DNA of 50,682 bases, from the NCBI GenBank assembly GCA_016191235.1, contig JACPOZ010000056.1, positions 1-50,682 on the forward strand, in the 5' to 3' direction. A model generated the notes under the pieces. It did not search any database. It saw only the letters and a program-made list of their open reading frames with translations, and was not told the DNA's origin. Each line of letters begins with the position of its first letter. Position 1 is the first letter of the stretch. Of this stretch, positions 27,585 through 36,584 are shown piece by piece. The translations under genes and the position numbers were made by a program. The stretch comes from Gammaproteobacteria bacterium (GTDB taxonomy: Bacteria; Pseudomonadota; Gammaproteobacteria; Ga0077554; Ga007554).

Positions 27585-28121
27585 TTATTGCATCACAAAA
27601 CTGGTGAAATAGACTGCTTCCACACCGCTGGATCCCGTCTGCTCCTTCATAATCTTCTGAATTTCCTTCAAGGCATCGGCGCGAATCTTTTCCTTTCCCT
27701 GGCGCGTGCTGACGCTTTCGGGCGTCTGACTGCCAAACAACATCACGAGATTATTGCGTATCAATGGCGTATGTGTTTTGACGGCCTCAATCACCAGCGG
27801 ATCACGCGCCATTACCTCCACGGTAATCTGCAAGAACCGCACGGAAGAGTCATCCTGGAAATTCACAACAAATGCCGGATCAAAGGCAAAATAGACTGCC
27901 GGTGCTTTATTGGGTTTATCGCTAGCGGCTCCCTTGTGTCCTTCAGATGAATTTTTTTCGTGGCCACCCCCTCCACTCATGAATATCGCGACCCCTGCAC
28001 CGCCCCCTGCCAGAACCAATGCGCCGACAACAATAAGGATAATTTTTACAACCGGTGATTTTTTCTTGGCCGGCTTCTTATCATCCGCACTATCGTCTTT
28101 GTCCAATTTTTCGACCGCCAT
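27585..28121 (-). CDS. fliL: FliL, flagellar basal-body-associated stator protein
   Basis: FliL has a Lys-rich cytoplasmic start (MAVEKLDKDDSADDKKPAKK), one membrane helix, a flexible Gly/Ser/His linker and a periplasmic domain (YFAFDPAFVVNFQDDSSVRF; VYFTSFVMQ end). The 178-residue length is normal. The ATG at 28121 has AAGGG upstream; the frame extends to 28208 but that would cross the promoter. It is the first gene of the flagellar operon here; fliK is not next to it. Confidence 0.93.
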   Translation of the reverse strand: MAVEKLDKDDSADDKKPAKKKSPVVKIILIVVGALVLAGGGAGVAIFMSGGGGHEKNSSEGHKGAASDKPNKAPAVYFAFDPAFVVNFQDDSSVRFLQITVEVMARDPLVIEAVKTHTPLIRNNLVMLFGSQTPESVSTRQGKEKIRADALKEIQKIMKEQTGSSGVEAVYFTSFVMQ

Positions 28122-28169
28122 TGTTCTGAACCCTTTTCTGATCAACCAAATATTTCTTGATATGCGCAA

Positions 28170-28185
28170 AGCAAGCGCCGTGCCA
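28170..28185 (-). promoter_or_regulatory. sigma-54 promoter of the fliL operon
   Basis: The minus strand reads TGGCACGGCGCTTGCT, an exact fit to the sigma-54 consensus TGGCACG-N4-TTGCW, with GG and GC at -24 and -12. It lies about 50-65 bases upstream of the fliL ATG, at the proper distance for a short leader. Flagellar class II operons of polar flagellates are known to use sigma-54 with a FleQ-type activator. Confidence 0.85.
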
Positions 28186-28308
28186 CACACGGAAAAAGAA
28201 TTTATCAAAGAACAATCATGCGGTTATGATTACATCAAGAAATGATGTCAGCGAATTGACAGAGAAAGGGGAAGACTCTGCCGAAAATATGGCGGGGGAT
28301 TTCAGGGG

Positions 28309-28430
28309 TTGCCAGTGGCTGCGCTGGGTTTTCTCAACCCGATATTGCCGCCGCCATGATGGCGCTGGGTTCGTTGCCGGTGATCGTGAATTCTGCGCTG
28401 CTGAAGCGGGTGAGGCTGGTCGTTTCGTAG
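28309..28430 (+). pseudogene. remnant of a P-type metal ATPase C-terminus
   Basis: The plus strand reads L-P-V-A-A-L-G-F-L-N-P in one frame and, after a frameshift, D-I-A-A-A-M-M-A-L-G-S-L-P-V-I-V-N-S-A-L-L-K-R-V-R-L ending at TAG (28428-28430). This matches the last two membrane segments of Cu/Ag-type P1B ATPases (typical ending LNPMIAAAAMALSSVSVVLNALRLRR). Nothing recognisable remains upstream, so only the tail survived. It marks the left edge of the metal island. Confidence 0.65.
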
Positions 28431-28520
28431 ACGTGCAGGGTGTGTAACGCGCGGGACTCTGGTGAAAGTGGCATTTTTTTGCATCCGGCGTGAGTGTGGT
28501 GTTTCAGGCGGTAACCATGT

Positions 28521-28526
28521 TATAAT
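28521..28526 (+). promoter_or_regulatory. -10 box of the czc-like operon
   Basis: A perfect TATAAT lies 8 bases before the ATG at 28534, so the transcript would start at or next to the AUG. No recognisable -35 box is found 16-19 bases upstream, suggesting an activator-dependent promoter. Confidence 0.45.
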
Positions 28527-28533
28527 GCCGTTT

Positions 28534-28875
28534 ATGGCGACATCGATCCGACGTATCGTTCAACTCCTGCTGATCACCCTGCTGGTCAATGCTGGCGGCT
28601 GGACGTTCAATGGCGCGGCTGTGGCCGATGTGTTTCTCCAGGAAACACAACAGGATGACGCGGCCGCGGCGCAGGCGGGTGAACCGGAATCCTGCACCAC
28701 CAAGGCCGTGTGCAACCACTGGTGTCATGCAGTGGGCCGTTTTATCGGATTATTCCCCCCGCCCCTGGGCATCATCCCGGCGGTCGCCACCGGCGACCGC
28801 TTTGCCGCCAAACGGCTCATCATCCTTCCCTTGCTTCCCGCAGGCCATTTCCGGCCACCACGACTCCTCTCCTGA
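28534..28875 (+). CDS. small exported CzcI-like protein
   Basis: A 113-residue product has a signal peptide (MATSIRRIVQLLLITLLVNA) and, after residue 45, a cysteine/histidine cluster C-T-T-K-A-V-C-N-H-W-C-H-A. This resembles the CzcI-type small proteins encoded just before czcCBA, which may bind metal in the periplasm. The C-terminal part is Pro-rich and has no known motif. No ribosome site is visible, in line with a leaderless transcript from the TATAAT box. A start at 28525 is also possible. Confidence 0.6.
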   Translation: MATSIRRIVQLLLITLLVNAGGWTFNGAAVADVFLQETQQDDAAAAQAGEPESCTTKAVCNHWCHAVGRFIGLFPPPLGIIPAVATGDRFAAKRLIILPLLPAGHFRPPRLLS

Positions 28876-28906
28876 TCATCACCTGACGTATTCGTGATCG
28901 TTTCCT

Positions 28907-28943
28907 GAGCGCGCCCGCCGCCCTTGGTCGCGTTGGCGCGCTC
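28907..28943 (+). other. 9-bp hairpin upstream of czcC-like gene
   Basis: GAGCGCGCC (28907-28915) pairs with GGCGCGCTC (28935-28943) around a 19-base loop. It is followed by an A-rich stretch and the ribosome site of the next gene, so it is not a terminator. It could affect relative expression of the neighbouring genes. Confidence 0.35.
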
Positions 28944-28967
28944 GCAAAAACAAAAAGGGAGTTCATC

Positions 28968-30284
28968 GTGGAATTCTTACGACTGTGCCGCGGCGTTTTC
29001 GCCTGGCTACGGCGCGGCGGGCGCGCGTCCGCTGTGGCGTTATTGTTCACCGTCTGGCACACAGAGGCAGTCTCCATGCCACCCACCCCCATTATCACCC
29101 TGGAACAGGCGTGGCAACTGGCCGAGCAGGCCAACCCGGCGCTACGCGCCGCCGAGGCGACCTTTGCCACCGCCGAGGGCGAACTGCGTGACGCCCGCGC
29201 CCTGCTCTGGAACAACCCCGAACTTTCCACGGGCTGGCGCAGCCGCAACGTCCCTCAAACCGGAAACCCCGCTCAGGCGCAACGCGAGTGGACTGCCGGC
29301 ATCGCCCAGAGATTCGAGATCGCAGGCCAGCAGGGGGCGCGGCGCACCGCGACGGAGCGGGCGCTGGCGGCAACCCGTGAACTGGTAGCAGACACGCGCC
29401 GCCAGGTGCGTGCCGAGGTGGAGCAGCGCTTCGTGCGGGTGTTGAGCCTCCAGCTTCGTATCGAGACAGAGGGGCAGACTCTGAAACTCATCGAGGAGGC
29501 CGCCGGCGCGGTGCGCAAGCGGGTCGCTGCGGGCGAGGACAGCCGCCTGGACGGCAACCTGGCGAGCGTCGAGGCGGAGCGGGCGCGCAATCAGTTGGCC
29601 TCGCTGCGCGAACAGCTTGTCCAGTCCCGGGCCGAGCTTGCCGCCGCGCTTCAGCTTCCCGACCAGGCGTTACCCGAGGTGAGCGGCGCGCTCGATGTGA
29701 AGGCCGCCGCCTATGGCCTCGATGACCTGCTGGCAAGCACGGACGAACGTCCGCTGCTGCGCGCGCTGGATCACCAGGAAGAAGCGGCGCGGGCGCGGCT
29801 CGCACTGGAGCGTGCGGTGCGCTACCCGGACATCACCGTTGGATTGAACACCGGACGCGAAGGGTCCGCAGATCTGCGGGAAAGGGTGGCGGGCGTGAGC
29901 GTAACGCTGCCGTTGCCTCTTTTCCGCCGCAACGGTGGCGGTATCGGGCGGGCCGTGACCGGTCTCACCCAGGCGGAAATCGAAAAACAGGCGGGGCGGC
30001 GCGACACACGGACACAGGTGCTCGCCCTGTGGGAACGGCTGCGCAATCTGCGGGAGCGGGTGGCGCGGCTGCAAGAATCGGTGCTGCCGGGCCTGGAAGA
30101 AAACCAGCGGCTCGTGACGACCTCCTTCCGTGCCGGCGAGATCGGTCTCCTCCAACTGCTGCTGGTGAACCGTCAGGTTCTGGAAGGACGGCGGGATCTC
30201 CTGGAGGCTCGCACCGAGCTGCGCCGGGTGAGCGTTGCCCTGGAGGCGGCGGCGGGCTGGCATCAGGCGGATAGCAGCCGCTGA
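28968..30284 (+). CDS. czcC: CzcC-like outer-membrane factor of a metal efflux system
   Basis: This TolC-family outer-membrane channel has 438 residues. A signal peptide (about residues 1-35) precedes two OEP repeats. The first holds LEQAWQLAEQANPALRAAEA and coiled-coil helices, the second V-S-V-T-L-P-L-P-L-F-R-R-N with a second helical hairpin. The GTG start at 28968 has AAGGGAG in front. The next gene, the membrane-fusion protein, starts 34 bases on. The specific metal is not visible here. Confidence 0.88.
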   Translation: MEFLRLCRGVFAWLRRGGRASAVALLFTVWHTEAVSMPPTPIITLEQAWQLAEQANPALRAAEATFATAEGELRDARALLWNNPELSTGWRSRNVPQTGNPAQAQREWTAGIAQRFEIAGQQGARRTATERALAATRELVADTRRQVRAEVEQRFVRVLSLQLRIETEGQTLKLIEEAAGAVRKRVAAGEDSRLDGNLASVEAERARNQLASLREQLVQSRAELAAALQLPDQALPEVSGALDVKAAAYGLDDLLASTDERPLLRALDHQEEAARARLALERAVRYPDITVGLNTGREGSADLRERVAGVSVTLPLPLFRRNGGGIGRAVTGLTQAEIEKQAGRRDTRTQVLALWERLRNLRERVARLQESVLPGLEENQRLVTTSFRAGEIGLLQLLLVNRQVLEGRRDLLEARTELRRVSVALEAAAGWHQADSSR

Positions 30285-30318
30285 GACTAAAGAACATTCG
30301 ATACAAGGAAACCATGCA

Positions 30319-31524
30319 ATGAAGAAACTGTTCAATCTTGACAGCAAGACCCGCGGCGCGCGGCTCGCCGCATTGAGCCTGTTATGCACCGCGCTGGCGG
30401 CGCTGCTGGGAGGCTGCGAAAAGGCGCCCGGGCCGCCAGCGCCCGGCAAGGCCGCCGAGCGCCCGGCGGAAACGGCCGGGGCGATGGAACACGGCGCCGA
30501 GTTGGGGATCTCCCAGGAAGACGCTGCCAGGGCTGGCCTCAAGGTGCAGCGGGTTGAACTCCGGGAATGGGCCGGGCAGATCACCGTCACCGCCACCATC
30601 CAGGCGAACCAGGACAGGCTCGCCCACGTGATGCCGCGCGTGCCGGGCCGCCTCGTCGAAGTGCGCGCCCGGCTCGGCGACCGGGTGAAAGCGGGACAGA
30701 CGCTGGCGCTGCTCGACAGTATCGATCTGGGTGCGGCGCGCTCCGCCTATCTTCAGGCGCATAGCGAGGAGGCGGTGACCAGGGCCGGTTTCGAGCGCGC
30801 CCAGCGCCTGCAGGCCGAGAACATCATCCCGGAAAAGGAATTCCTGCGTGCCCGCGCCGAATACGAAAAGGCCAGGGCGAGCCTGCGCGCCGCCGCCGAC
30901 AAGCTCCTTATGCTGGGCGTGGCGCCCGACCAAGGGAGCGGCTCGATATTTCCGCTGACGACCCCGTTTACCGGCATCGTGATCGAAAAGAAGGCGGTGC
31001 TGGGGGAACTCGCCCAGCCCGACATGAACCTGTTCACCGTGGCCGATCTGTCCACCCTCTGGATAGAAAGTGATCTGTTCGAGAAGGACCTTGCCAAGGT
31101 CAAGATCGGCACCCAGGCCACTGTCACGGTGTCCGCCTATCCGGGGGAAGCGTTCAAGGGGCGGCTCACCTACATCAGCAGCACTATGAACAAAGAAACC
31201 CGCACCGTCAAGGCGCGCGTCGAGGTGCCCAACCCGGACGGGCGGCTGAAACCGGAAATGTTCGCTACTGTGGTGATCGGAACCGGGGGAAGCGCCAAGG
31301 CACTCACCGTGCCGGAAGACGCCGTGTTGCTGTTGCAAGGGCAACCGACGGTATTTGTCGCCGAAAGAGGCGGGTTCGAGCCGCGCGCCGTGGAAACGGG
31401 CGAACGTGCCCAGGGGTACGTTGTGCTTAAATCCGGCGTGGCGCCGGGGGAGATGGTCGTGGTGAGCGGCGCTTATGCCCTCAAGGCGCGGCTGCTCAAA
31501 TCGCAGATCGGCGAAGAGCACTGA
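30319..31524 (+). CDS. czcB: CzcB-like periplasmic adaptor lipoprotein
   Basis: This RND membrane-fusion protein has 401 residues. A lipoprotein signal ends in L-L-G-G-C, so the mature protein is anchored at Cys35. The hairpin and lipoyl/barrel domains are clear (VMPRVPGRLVEVRARLGDRV; FPLTTPFTGIVIEKKAVLGE; LSTLWIESDLFEKDL). The His-rich N-terminal metal-chaperone extension of some CusB/CzcB proteins is missing; only one His-containing stretch (AMEHGAELG) follows the lipid anchor. The ATG at 30319 was chosen for the signal sequence. Confidence 0.9.
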   Translation: MKKLFNLDSKTRGARLAALSLLCTALAALLGGCEKAPGPPAPGKAAERPAETAGAMEHGAELGISQEDAARAGLKVQRVELREWAGQITVTATIQANQDRLAHVMPRVPGRLVEVRARLGDRVKAGQTLALLDSIDLGAARSAYLQAHSEEAVTRAGFERAQRLQAENIIPEKEFLRARAEYEKARASLRAAADKLLMLGVAPDQGSGSIFPLTTPFTGIVIEKKAVLGELAQPDMNLFTVADLSTLWIESDLFEKDLAKVKIGTQATVTVSAYPGEAFKGRLTYISSTMNKETRTVKARVEVPNPDGRLKPEMFATVVIGTGGSAKALTVPEDAVLLLQGQPTVFVAERGGFEPRAVETGERAQGYVVLKSGVAPGEMVVVSGAYALKARLLKSQIGEEH

Positions 31525-31537
31525 CAGGAGAACGGAC

Positions 31538-34500
31538 ATGTTGAACAAGATCGTCGATTTCTCTTTGCGTTATAAAGTGCTGGTGCTGGCGGCCTTCGCG
31601 CTGGTGATTTTCCTGGGGGTGAGGGCTTGGCAGAAAGTGCCGCTGGATGCCTTTCCCGATGTCACACCGGTGCAGGTGAGCGTGTACACCGAATCGCCGG
31701 GCCTTGCCTCCGAGGACGTGGAAAAGCTGCTCACTTTCCCCATCGAGACCGCTGTGGCGGGGTTGCCCGGTGTGCAGGAAATCCGCTCAGTCTCGCTGTT
31801 CGGCCTTTCCTACGTCAGCGTGTATTTCAGGGATGACATGGACATCTATTTCGCCCGCCGCCTGGTGAGCGAAAAGCTGCTCGAAGCCAAGGCGCGCATT
31901 CCGCAAGGCTACGGCGAGCCGGTGCTGGGGCCGAACACCTCCGGCCTCGGCCAGGTGTTCTGGTACACCATCGAGGCGGCGGACAAAAAGCTTTCAGAGA
32001 TGGATCTGCGCACCCTTCAGGACTGGAGCGTGCGCCTGGTGCTGAGGACGACGCCCGGCGTGGATGACGTAATCTCCTGGGGCGGCCACGAAAAACAGTA
32101 CCAGGCGCTCATCGATCCGAACAAGCTGATCAAATACGGCCTGACCTTCAAGGAGGTGATGGTCGCCATCGACCTGAACAATCGCCAGGTGGGCGGCCAG
32201 TATGTGAACCTCGGCCGGGAGCAATACCTGGTGCGCGGGCTGGGACTGGTTGCGGATACGCGCGATATTGGAAACATCGTCATCACCCAGCGCGAGAGCA
32301 CGCCAGTGTTTGTGCGCGACGTGGCGGAGGTGAAGGAGGCGCCCAGATTGCGTACCGGGGCCATCACCAGGGATGGCAAGGAGGTGGTGCTGGGCATGGC
32401 CCTCGCGCGCACTGGCGAGAACGCCCAGAACGTCGTGGAGGCGGTCAAGGAAAAGCTGGCGGTGGTCAAGGCGTCCTTGCCGGACGGCGTCAGCCTGCGA
32501 CAGGTCTACGACCGCACCGAGCTGATCGGCAAGGCCATCGCCATGGCCGACCGGGCGATGATCGAGGGCGCGCTGCTGGTGATTGCGGTGCTGTTCCTGT
32601 TCCTGGGGGAGGTGCGCTCCGCGCTGATCGTGGTGGTCGCCATCCCGATGGCGCGCCTGATCGCCTTCATTTTCATGGACGAATACGGCGTCTCCGCCAA
32701 CCTGATGTCGCTGGGCGGTCTCATCGTAGGGCTGGGCATGACCATCGACGGCCCGGTGGTGCTGGTGGAGAATGCCTTTCGTATGCTCTCCCACCATGCC
32801 GGGAAGACGGTCAACCGCAGCCAGGTGGTGCTGGAGGCGGCGCGCGAGGTGATGAATCCCATCGCCTTCGGCGTGCTGATCATCATCGTGGTATTCCTGC
32901 CCCTGTTCGCCCTGACCGGTCTGGAGGGCAAGCTGTTCAAGCCCCTGGCGTTGAACATGACCTTTGCCATGATCGGCTCGCTGATCCTCACCGTAACCCT
33001 GATCCCGGTATTGGCGGCGCTGGGGTTGCGGGCGAAACGGGAGCGCGAACCGTTCATCGTGGCATGGCTGCGGCAGCGCTATACACCCCTCTTGCAGTGG
33101 GTTCTCGATCACAAACGGCCGGTAACGATCGGTTCCGCACTGCTGTTTGCCGGTTCGCTGTCTCTTTTTCCGTTCCTGGGCAAGGAATTCATGCCCACGC
33201 TGCAAGAGCAGGCGATCATGTTCCGGGTGACCAGCATCCCTTCCACCTCCCTCGAAGAATCGGTGCGCATTTCCGAGGGTATCGAACAGGCGCTGAAGGC
33301 CTTTCCCCAGGTCAAATACAGCCTGGCCCTGATCGGACGGCCCGAGAAGCTGGAGACGGTGGATGTGAATTACATGGAAATCCTGGTGGACCTCAAACCC
33401 CAGGAGCAGTGGCCCAAAAAAATCAGCTACCAGGCCCTCACCCGCAAAATGCAGGAGGCCGCTGAACAGGCTGCGCCCAATGCCGTCATCGCGGCCACCC
33501 AACCCATCCAGATGCGGGTGGAGGAGCTGATCTCCGGGGTGAGGGCGACGCTGGCGGCCAAGATCTATGGCGAGGACCTCGCCACGCTGGGCCGCCTTGC
33601 CGCCGAGGTCAAGGCGGCGATCGAAACGGTGCCGGGGGCAGCCGATCTGTCCCTGGAAGCCAACATCGGCAAGCCGCAGATGGTGGTACGGGTAAACCGG
33701 GAAGCAGCGGCGCGCCTGGGTCTCAACGCCGATGACATCCTCGAAGTGGTGCAGGCCGGCATCGGCGGCAAGGCGGTGAGTACCCTCATCGACGGGATGA
33801 AGCGCTTCGATATCCAGGTATGGCTTGCCCCCGGCTTCCGTAACAGCGTGGAAGCCATCAATAACATCCCGATCCGCACCCCGGGCGGCGCGCTGGTGCC
33901 ATTGTCCCGCGTCGCATCGGTGGAACTGGGCGAAGGGTACTCCTTCGTGCGCCGCGAACAATTGCAGCGTTACGCCGTGGCCCAGATGGACGTGCAGGGC
34001 CGGGACGTGGACGGCTTCGTGAAGGAGGCGGAAGCCGCCATCAAGCAGAAGGTGAAGCTGCCCGCCGGTTACTGGATCGAATGGGGCGGCGCCTTCGAGA
34101 ATCAGCAGCGCGCCATGGCCAAGCTCGCGGTGATCGTGCCGCTCACCATCGGGCTGATTTTTATCCTGCTTTATACCGCGTTCAACTCGGTGAAGTACGC
34201 CACGCTGATCATCGCCAACGTGCCCTTCGCCGCGATTGGCGGCATCCTGTCCCTGTTCGCGAGCGGCCAGTATCTCTCGGTGCCGGCCGCCGTTGGTTTC
34301 ATCGCCGTGTTCGGCGTGGCAATGCTCAACGGCATCGTGCTGATCTCGTTCCTGAATGGCTTGCGCCAGCAGGGGACGGGCATCCGCGAGACGGTGGTGA
34401 GCGGTGCGACACTGCGCCTGCGCCCGGTATTGATGACGGCGCTGGTGGAGATCCTCGGTCTCATCCCGTTTCTGCTCGCCACCGGCGTGGGTTCGGAGAT

Positions 34501-34630
34501 CCTGCGCCCGCTGGCGACGGTGGTGGTGGGTGGACTGTTCACCTCCACTGCGCTGACGTTACTTTTGCTGCCGCTCATGTACGAATGGCTGGAGAACCGC
34601 GCGGAACGCCGGGGCCGCACAGAAGCATGA
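31538..34630 (+). CDS. czcA: CzcA/CusA-family RND heavy-metal efflux pump
   Basis: The inner-membrane pump has 1030 residues and 12 membrane spans. The start motif V-P-L-D-A-F-P-D-V-T-P-V-Q-V and two large periplasmic loops are typical of heavy-metal RND pumps. The helix-4 signature reads G-L-G-M-T-I-D-G-P-V-V-L-V-E-N with Asp404. It keeps the D-G and V-E-N of the family but differs from the DFGLIVDGAV form of Zn/Co/Cd pumps. Substrate therefore cannot be assigned. AGGAG precedes the ATG at 31538; an upstream frame to 31475 overlaps the adaptor gene. Confidence 0.92.
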   Translation: MLNKIVDFSLRYKVLVLAAFALVIFLGVRAWQKVPLDAFPDVTPVQVSVYTESPGLASEDVEKLLTFPIETAVAGLPGVQEIRSVSLFGLSYVSVYFRDDMDIYFARRLVSEKLLEAKARIPQGYGEPVLGPNTSGLGQVFWYTIEAADKKLSEMDLRTLQDWSVRLVLRTTPGVDDVISWGGHEKQYQALIDPNKLIKYGLTFKEVMVAIDLNNRQVGGQYVNLGREQYLVRGLGLVADTRDIGNIVITQRESTPVFVRDVAEVKEAPRLRTGAITRDGKEVVLGMALARTGENAQNVVEAVKEKLAVVKASLPDGVSLRQVYDRTELIGKAIAMADRAMIEGALLVIAVLFLFLGEVRSALIVVVAIPMARLIAFIFMDEYGVSANLMSLGGLIVGLGMTIDGPVVLVENAFRMLSHHAGKTVNRSQVVLEAAREVMNPIAFGVLIIIVVFLPLFALTGLEGKLFKPLALNMTFAMIGSLILTVTLIPVLAALGLRAKREREPFIVAWLRQRYTPLLQWVLDHKRPVTIGSALLFAGSLSLFPFLGKEFMPTLQEQAIMFRVTSIPSTSLEESVRISEGIEQALKAFPQVKYSLALIGRPEKLETVDVNYMEILVDLKPQEQWPKKISYQALTRKMQEAAEQAAPNAVIAATQPIQMRVEELISGVRATLAAKIYGEDLATLGRLAAEVKAAIETVPGAADLSLEANIGKPQMVVRVNREAAARLGLNADDILEVVQAGIGGKAVSTLIDGMKRFDIQVWLAPGFRNSVEAINNIPIRTPGGALVPLSRVASVELGEGYSFVRREQLQRYAVAQMDVQGRDVDGFVKEAEAAIKQKVKLPAGYWIEWGGAFENQQRAMAKLAVIVPLTIGLIFILLYTAFNSVKYATLIIANVPFAAIGGILSLFASGQYLSVPAAVGFIAVFGVAMLNGIVLISFLNGLRQQGTGIRETVVSGATLRLRPVLMTALVEILGLIPFLLATGVGSEILRPLATVVVGGLFTSTALTLLLLPLMYEWLENRAERRGRTEA

Positions 34631-34652
34631 CAATCCGAAGAGGATATGGACC

Positions 34653-36584
34653 ATGAGGCAAGGTGAAGAAGTAGGGAAAGAGGACGGTTTCGCAGGCCCC
34701 TGGTGGCGCTATCCACCTTTGCGCAATGCGTTGCTGGCGGGCTTGATCGCGGCTGTGGGTTTCGTGGCGGCACACCTGGGGCTGATTACGGAGACCGTCG
34801 AGAATCTTTTCTACTGGCTTGCAATCCCGCTCGGTGGCTGGCACTGGGCGCGGGAGGGGCTGGGGGAGCTTGTCGAAGAACGCGAGGTCGGCATCGAGAT
34901 CCTGATGCTGGCGGCGACGGTGGGCGCGGGCCTGCTGGGCCTGTGGGACGAGGCGGCGGCGCTCGTGTTTCTCTATGGCACAGCCGAAGGTGTCGAGGAA
35001 TATACCTACGCGCGCACGCGCGCGAGCATCCGCGCGCTGCTCGACCTCGCTCCCAAGGAGGCGCGCGTGCTGCGCGACGGCCGGGAGATCACTGTCCCGG
35101 CGCAGACGCTGCTGGCCGGGGACATCTTGGTCGTGCGGCCAGGCGAGTCCATCCCGACAGATGGCATCATCCGCTCGGGCACATCGAGCCTCGACGAATC
35201 CCCCGTCACGGGCGAATCCGTCCCTGTGGAAAAGGGGCCAGGCATGAAGGTCTTCGCCGCTTCGATCAACCGCCAGGGGGCGCTGGAAGTCGTGGCTACA
35301 ACCGCGTTCGCCGACAACACGCTGTTCAAGATCATCCACCTCGTCGAGGAAGCGCAGGAGCAAAAAGGCCGGGCGCAACAATGGATCGAGCGCTTCGGCC
35401 ACCGTTACAGCCCTGCAGTGCTGGCGACCTCCCTACTCTTTCTCGCCACTCCCTGGCTGTTCAATCTCCCCTGGGAAGAATGGTCGCAGCGGGCGGTGGT
35501 GCTGCTGGTGGCAGCGGCGCCCTGCGCGCTCATCATGTCCATGCCGATTGCCATGGCCGCCGGCATCGGTGCCGCCGGTCGCCGGGGCATCCTGATCAAG
35601 GGCGGTGCGCACCTGGAGCATCTGGGCATGATCCGTGTGGTCGCCTTCGACAAGACCGGAACGCTTACCCACGGCGAGCCGGCAGTGACCGATGTCGTCC
35701 TCTTGCAAGACGCTACCGAGGATCTTCTGGCGCTTGCCGCCGGACTGGAGCACTACTCCGAGCATCCTCTGGCGCAGGCCATACTCCGGCACGCCGAGGC
35801 GGCGGGCATCGGGCCGCTTGCGGTACAGGGATTCGAGGCGCTCACCGGTGCCGGCGCAAAAGGAACAGTCGGTGAAACCACCTGGTACATCGGCAACCCC
35901 GGCCTGTTCCAACGGTTGGGAGCGGATCTCGCGACGGTCGAGGCGCGCATCGGCGCCCTCCAGGAGGAGGGCAAGACGGTGGTGCTGCTCGGCAACGCGC
36001 AGCGGCTGCTCGGTCTGATCGCGCTGCGCGATTCCATCCGCACCGGCGTGACGGAGGTGATTGCCGCGCTGCATGGAATGGGCGTGCGCACCGCGATGCT
36101 GACCGGCGACAATGCGCGTGCCGCCCACGCCGTCGCCCGCCAGCTCGGCATCGACGATATACGCGCCGGTCTGAAACCTGAAGACAAGGTCGCCGCCGTG
36201 CGGCAACTGGAGGAACAACACGGCGCCGTGCTCATGGTGGGCGACGGCATCAACGACGCCCCGGCGCTCGCCGCCGCCACCTGCGGCATGGCGATGGGCG
36301 CAGCCGGCACCGACGCCGCCATCGAGGCGGCGGACATCGCCCTCATGGCCGATGATCTTGCCAAGGTGATCGAGGCCCTGCGTCTCGGACGCAAGGCGCG
36401 GCGCGTGAGCGCGCAGAACATCGTCTTCTCGCTCCTCGTGCTCGCCGTCATGATTCCGCTTGCGCTCGGCGGCATTCTCGGCGTCACCGCCACGGTACTC
36501 GTGCATGAGATGAGCGAACTGCTGGCCGTAGCCAACGGGTTGCGCGTCGCCCGCCTGCGCATCGAGCCGGACGCGAGAACTTGA
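34653..36584 (+). CDS. P1B-type metal ATPase 1 with APC and HE-S-E membrane motifs
   Basis: This ATP-driven metal exporter moves cation from cytoplasm to periplasm. Its 643 residues contain TGES, D-K-T-G-T-L-T (Asp333), S-E-H-P-L-A-Q and G-D-G-I-N-D-A-P. It has no N-terminal HMA domain. The membrane metal site reads A-P-C (residues 289-291) instead of CPC or SPC, and the last helices carry H-E-M-S-E from residue 618. The His-Glu pair recalls P1B-4 (Co/Zn-type) pumps, but the motif is not the usual HEG-S/T. It starts 22 bases after czcA; ArsR-1 follows at once. Substrate is open. Confidence 0.88.
   Translation: MRQGEEVGKEDGFAGPWWRYPPLRNALLAGLIAAVGFVAAHLGLITETVENLFYWLAIPLGGWHWAREGLGELVEEREVGIEILMLAATVGAGLLGLWDEAAALVFLYGTAEGVEEYTYARTRASIRALLDLAPKEARVLRDGREITVPAQTLLAGDILVVRPGESIPTDGIIRSGTSSLDESPVTGESVPVEKGPGMKVFAASINRQGALEVVATTAFADNTLFKIIHLVEEAQEQKGRAQQWIERFGHRYSPAVLATSLLFLATPWLFNLPWEEWSQRAVVLLVAAAPCALIMSMPIAMAAGIGAAGRRGILIKGGAHLEHLGMIRVVAFDKTGTLTHGEPAVTDVVLLQDATEDLLALAAGLEHYSEHPLAQAILRHAEAAGIGPLAVQGFEALTGAGAKGTVGETTWYIGNPGLFQRLGADLATVEARIGALQEEGKTVVLLGNAQRLLGLIALRDSIRTGVTEVIAALHGMGVRTAMLTGDNARAAHAVARQLGIDDIRAGLKPEDKVAAVRQLEEQHGAVLMVGDGINDAPALAAATCGMAMGAAGTDAAIEAADIALMADDLAKVIEALRLGRKARRVSAQNIVFSLLVLAVMIPLALGGILGVTATVLVHEMSELLAVANGLRVARLRIEPDART

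Larger units (their letters stand above)
28122..28533. other. gap between fliL and the czc-like operon
   Basis: The fliL-proximal part holds the sigma-54 promoter, the middle holds the P-type ATPase tail, and the far end holds a TATAAT box for the plus-strand operon. The sequence changes from AT-rich near fliL to GC-rich, which fits an island boundary between about 28260 and 28310. Confidence 0.5.

Noticed and set aside
28907-28943. 9-bp hairpin as a transcription terminator before the czcC-like gene
   Set aside because: It is followed by A-rich sequence and a ribosome site inside an operon.
31994-33961. Very long (655-codon) minus-strand frame inside czcA
   Set aside because: It is His/Gln/Arg-rich and lies fully antisense to a clear RND pump in GC-rich DNA.
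35433-36506. Long minus-strand frame antisense to ATPase 1
   Set aside because: It is a composition shadow of the conserved ATPase and lacks any motif.
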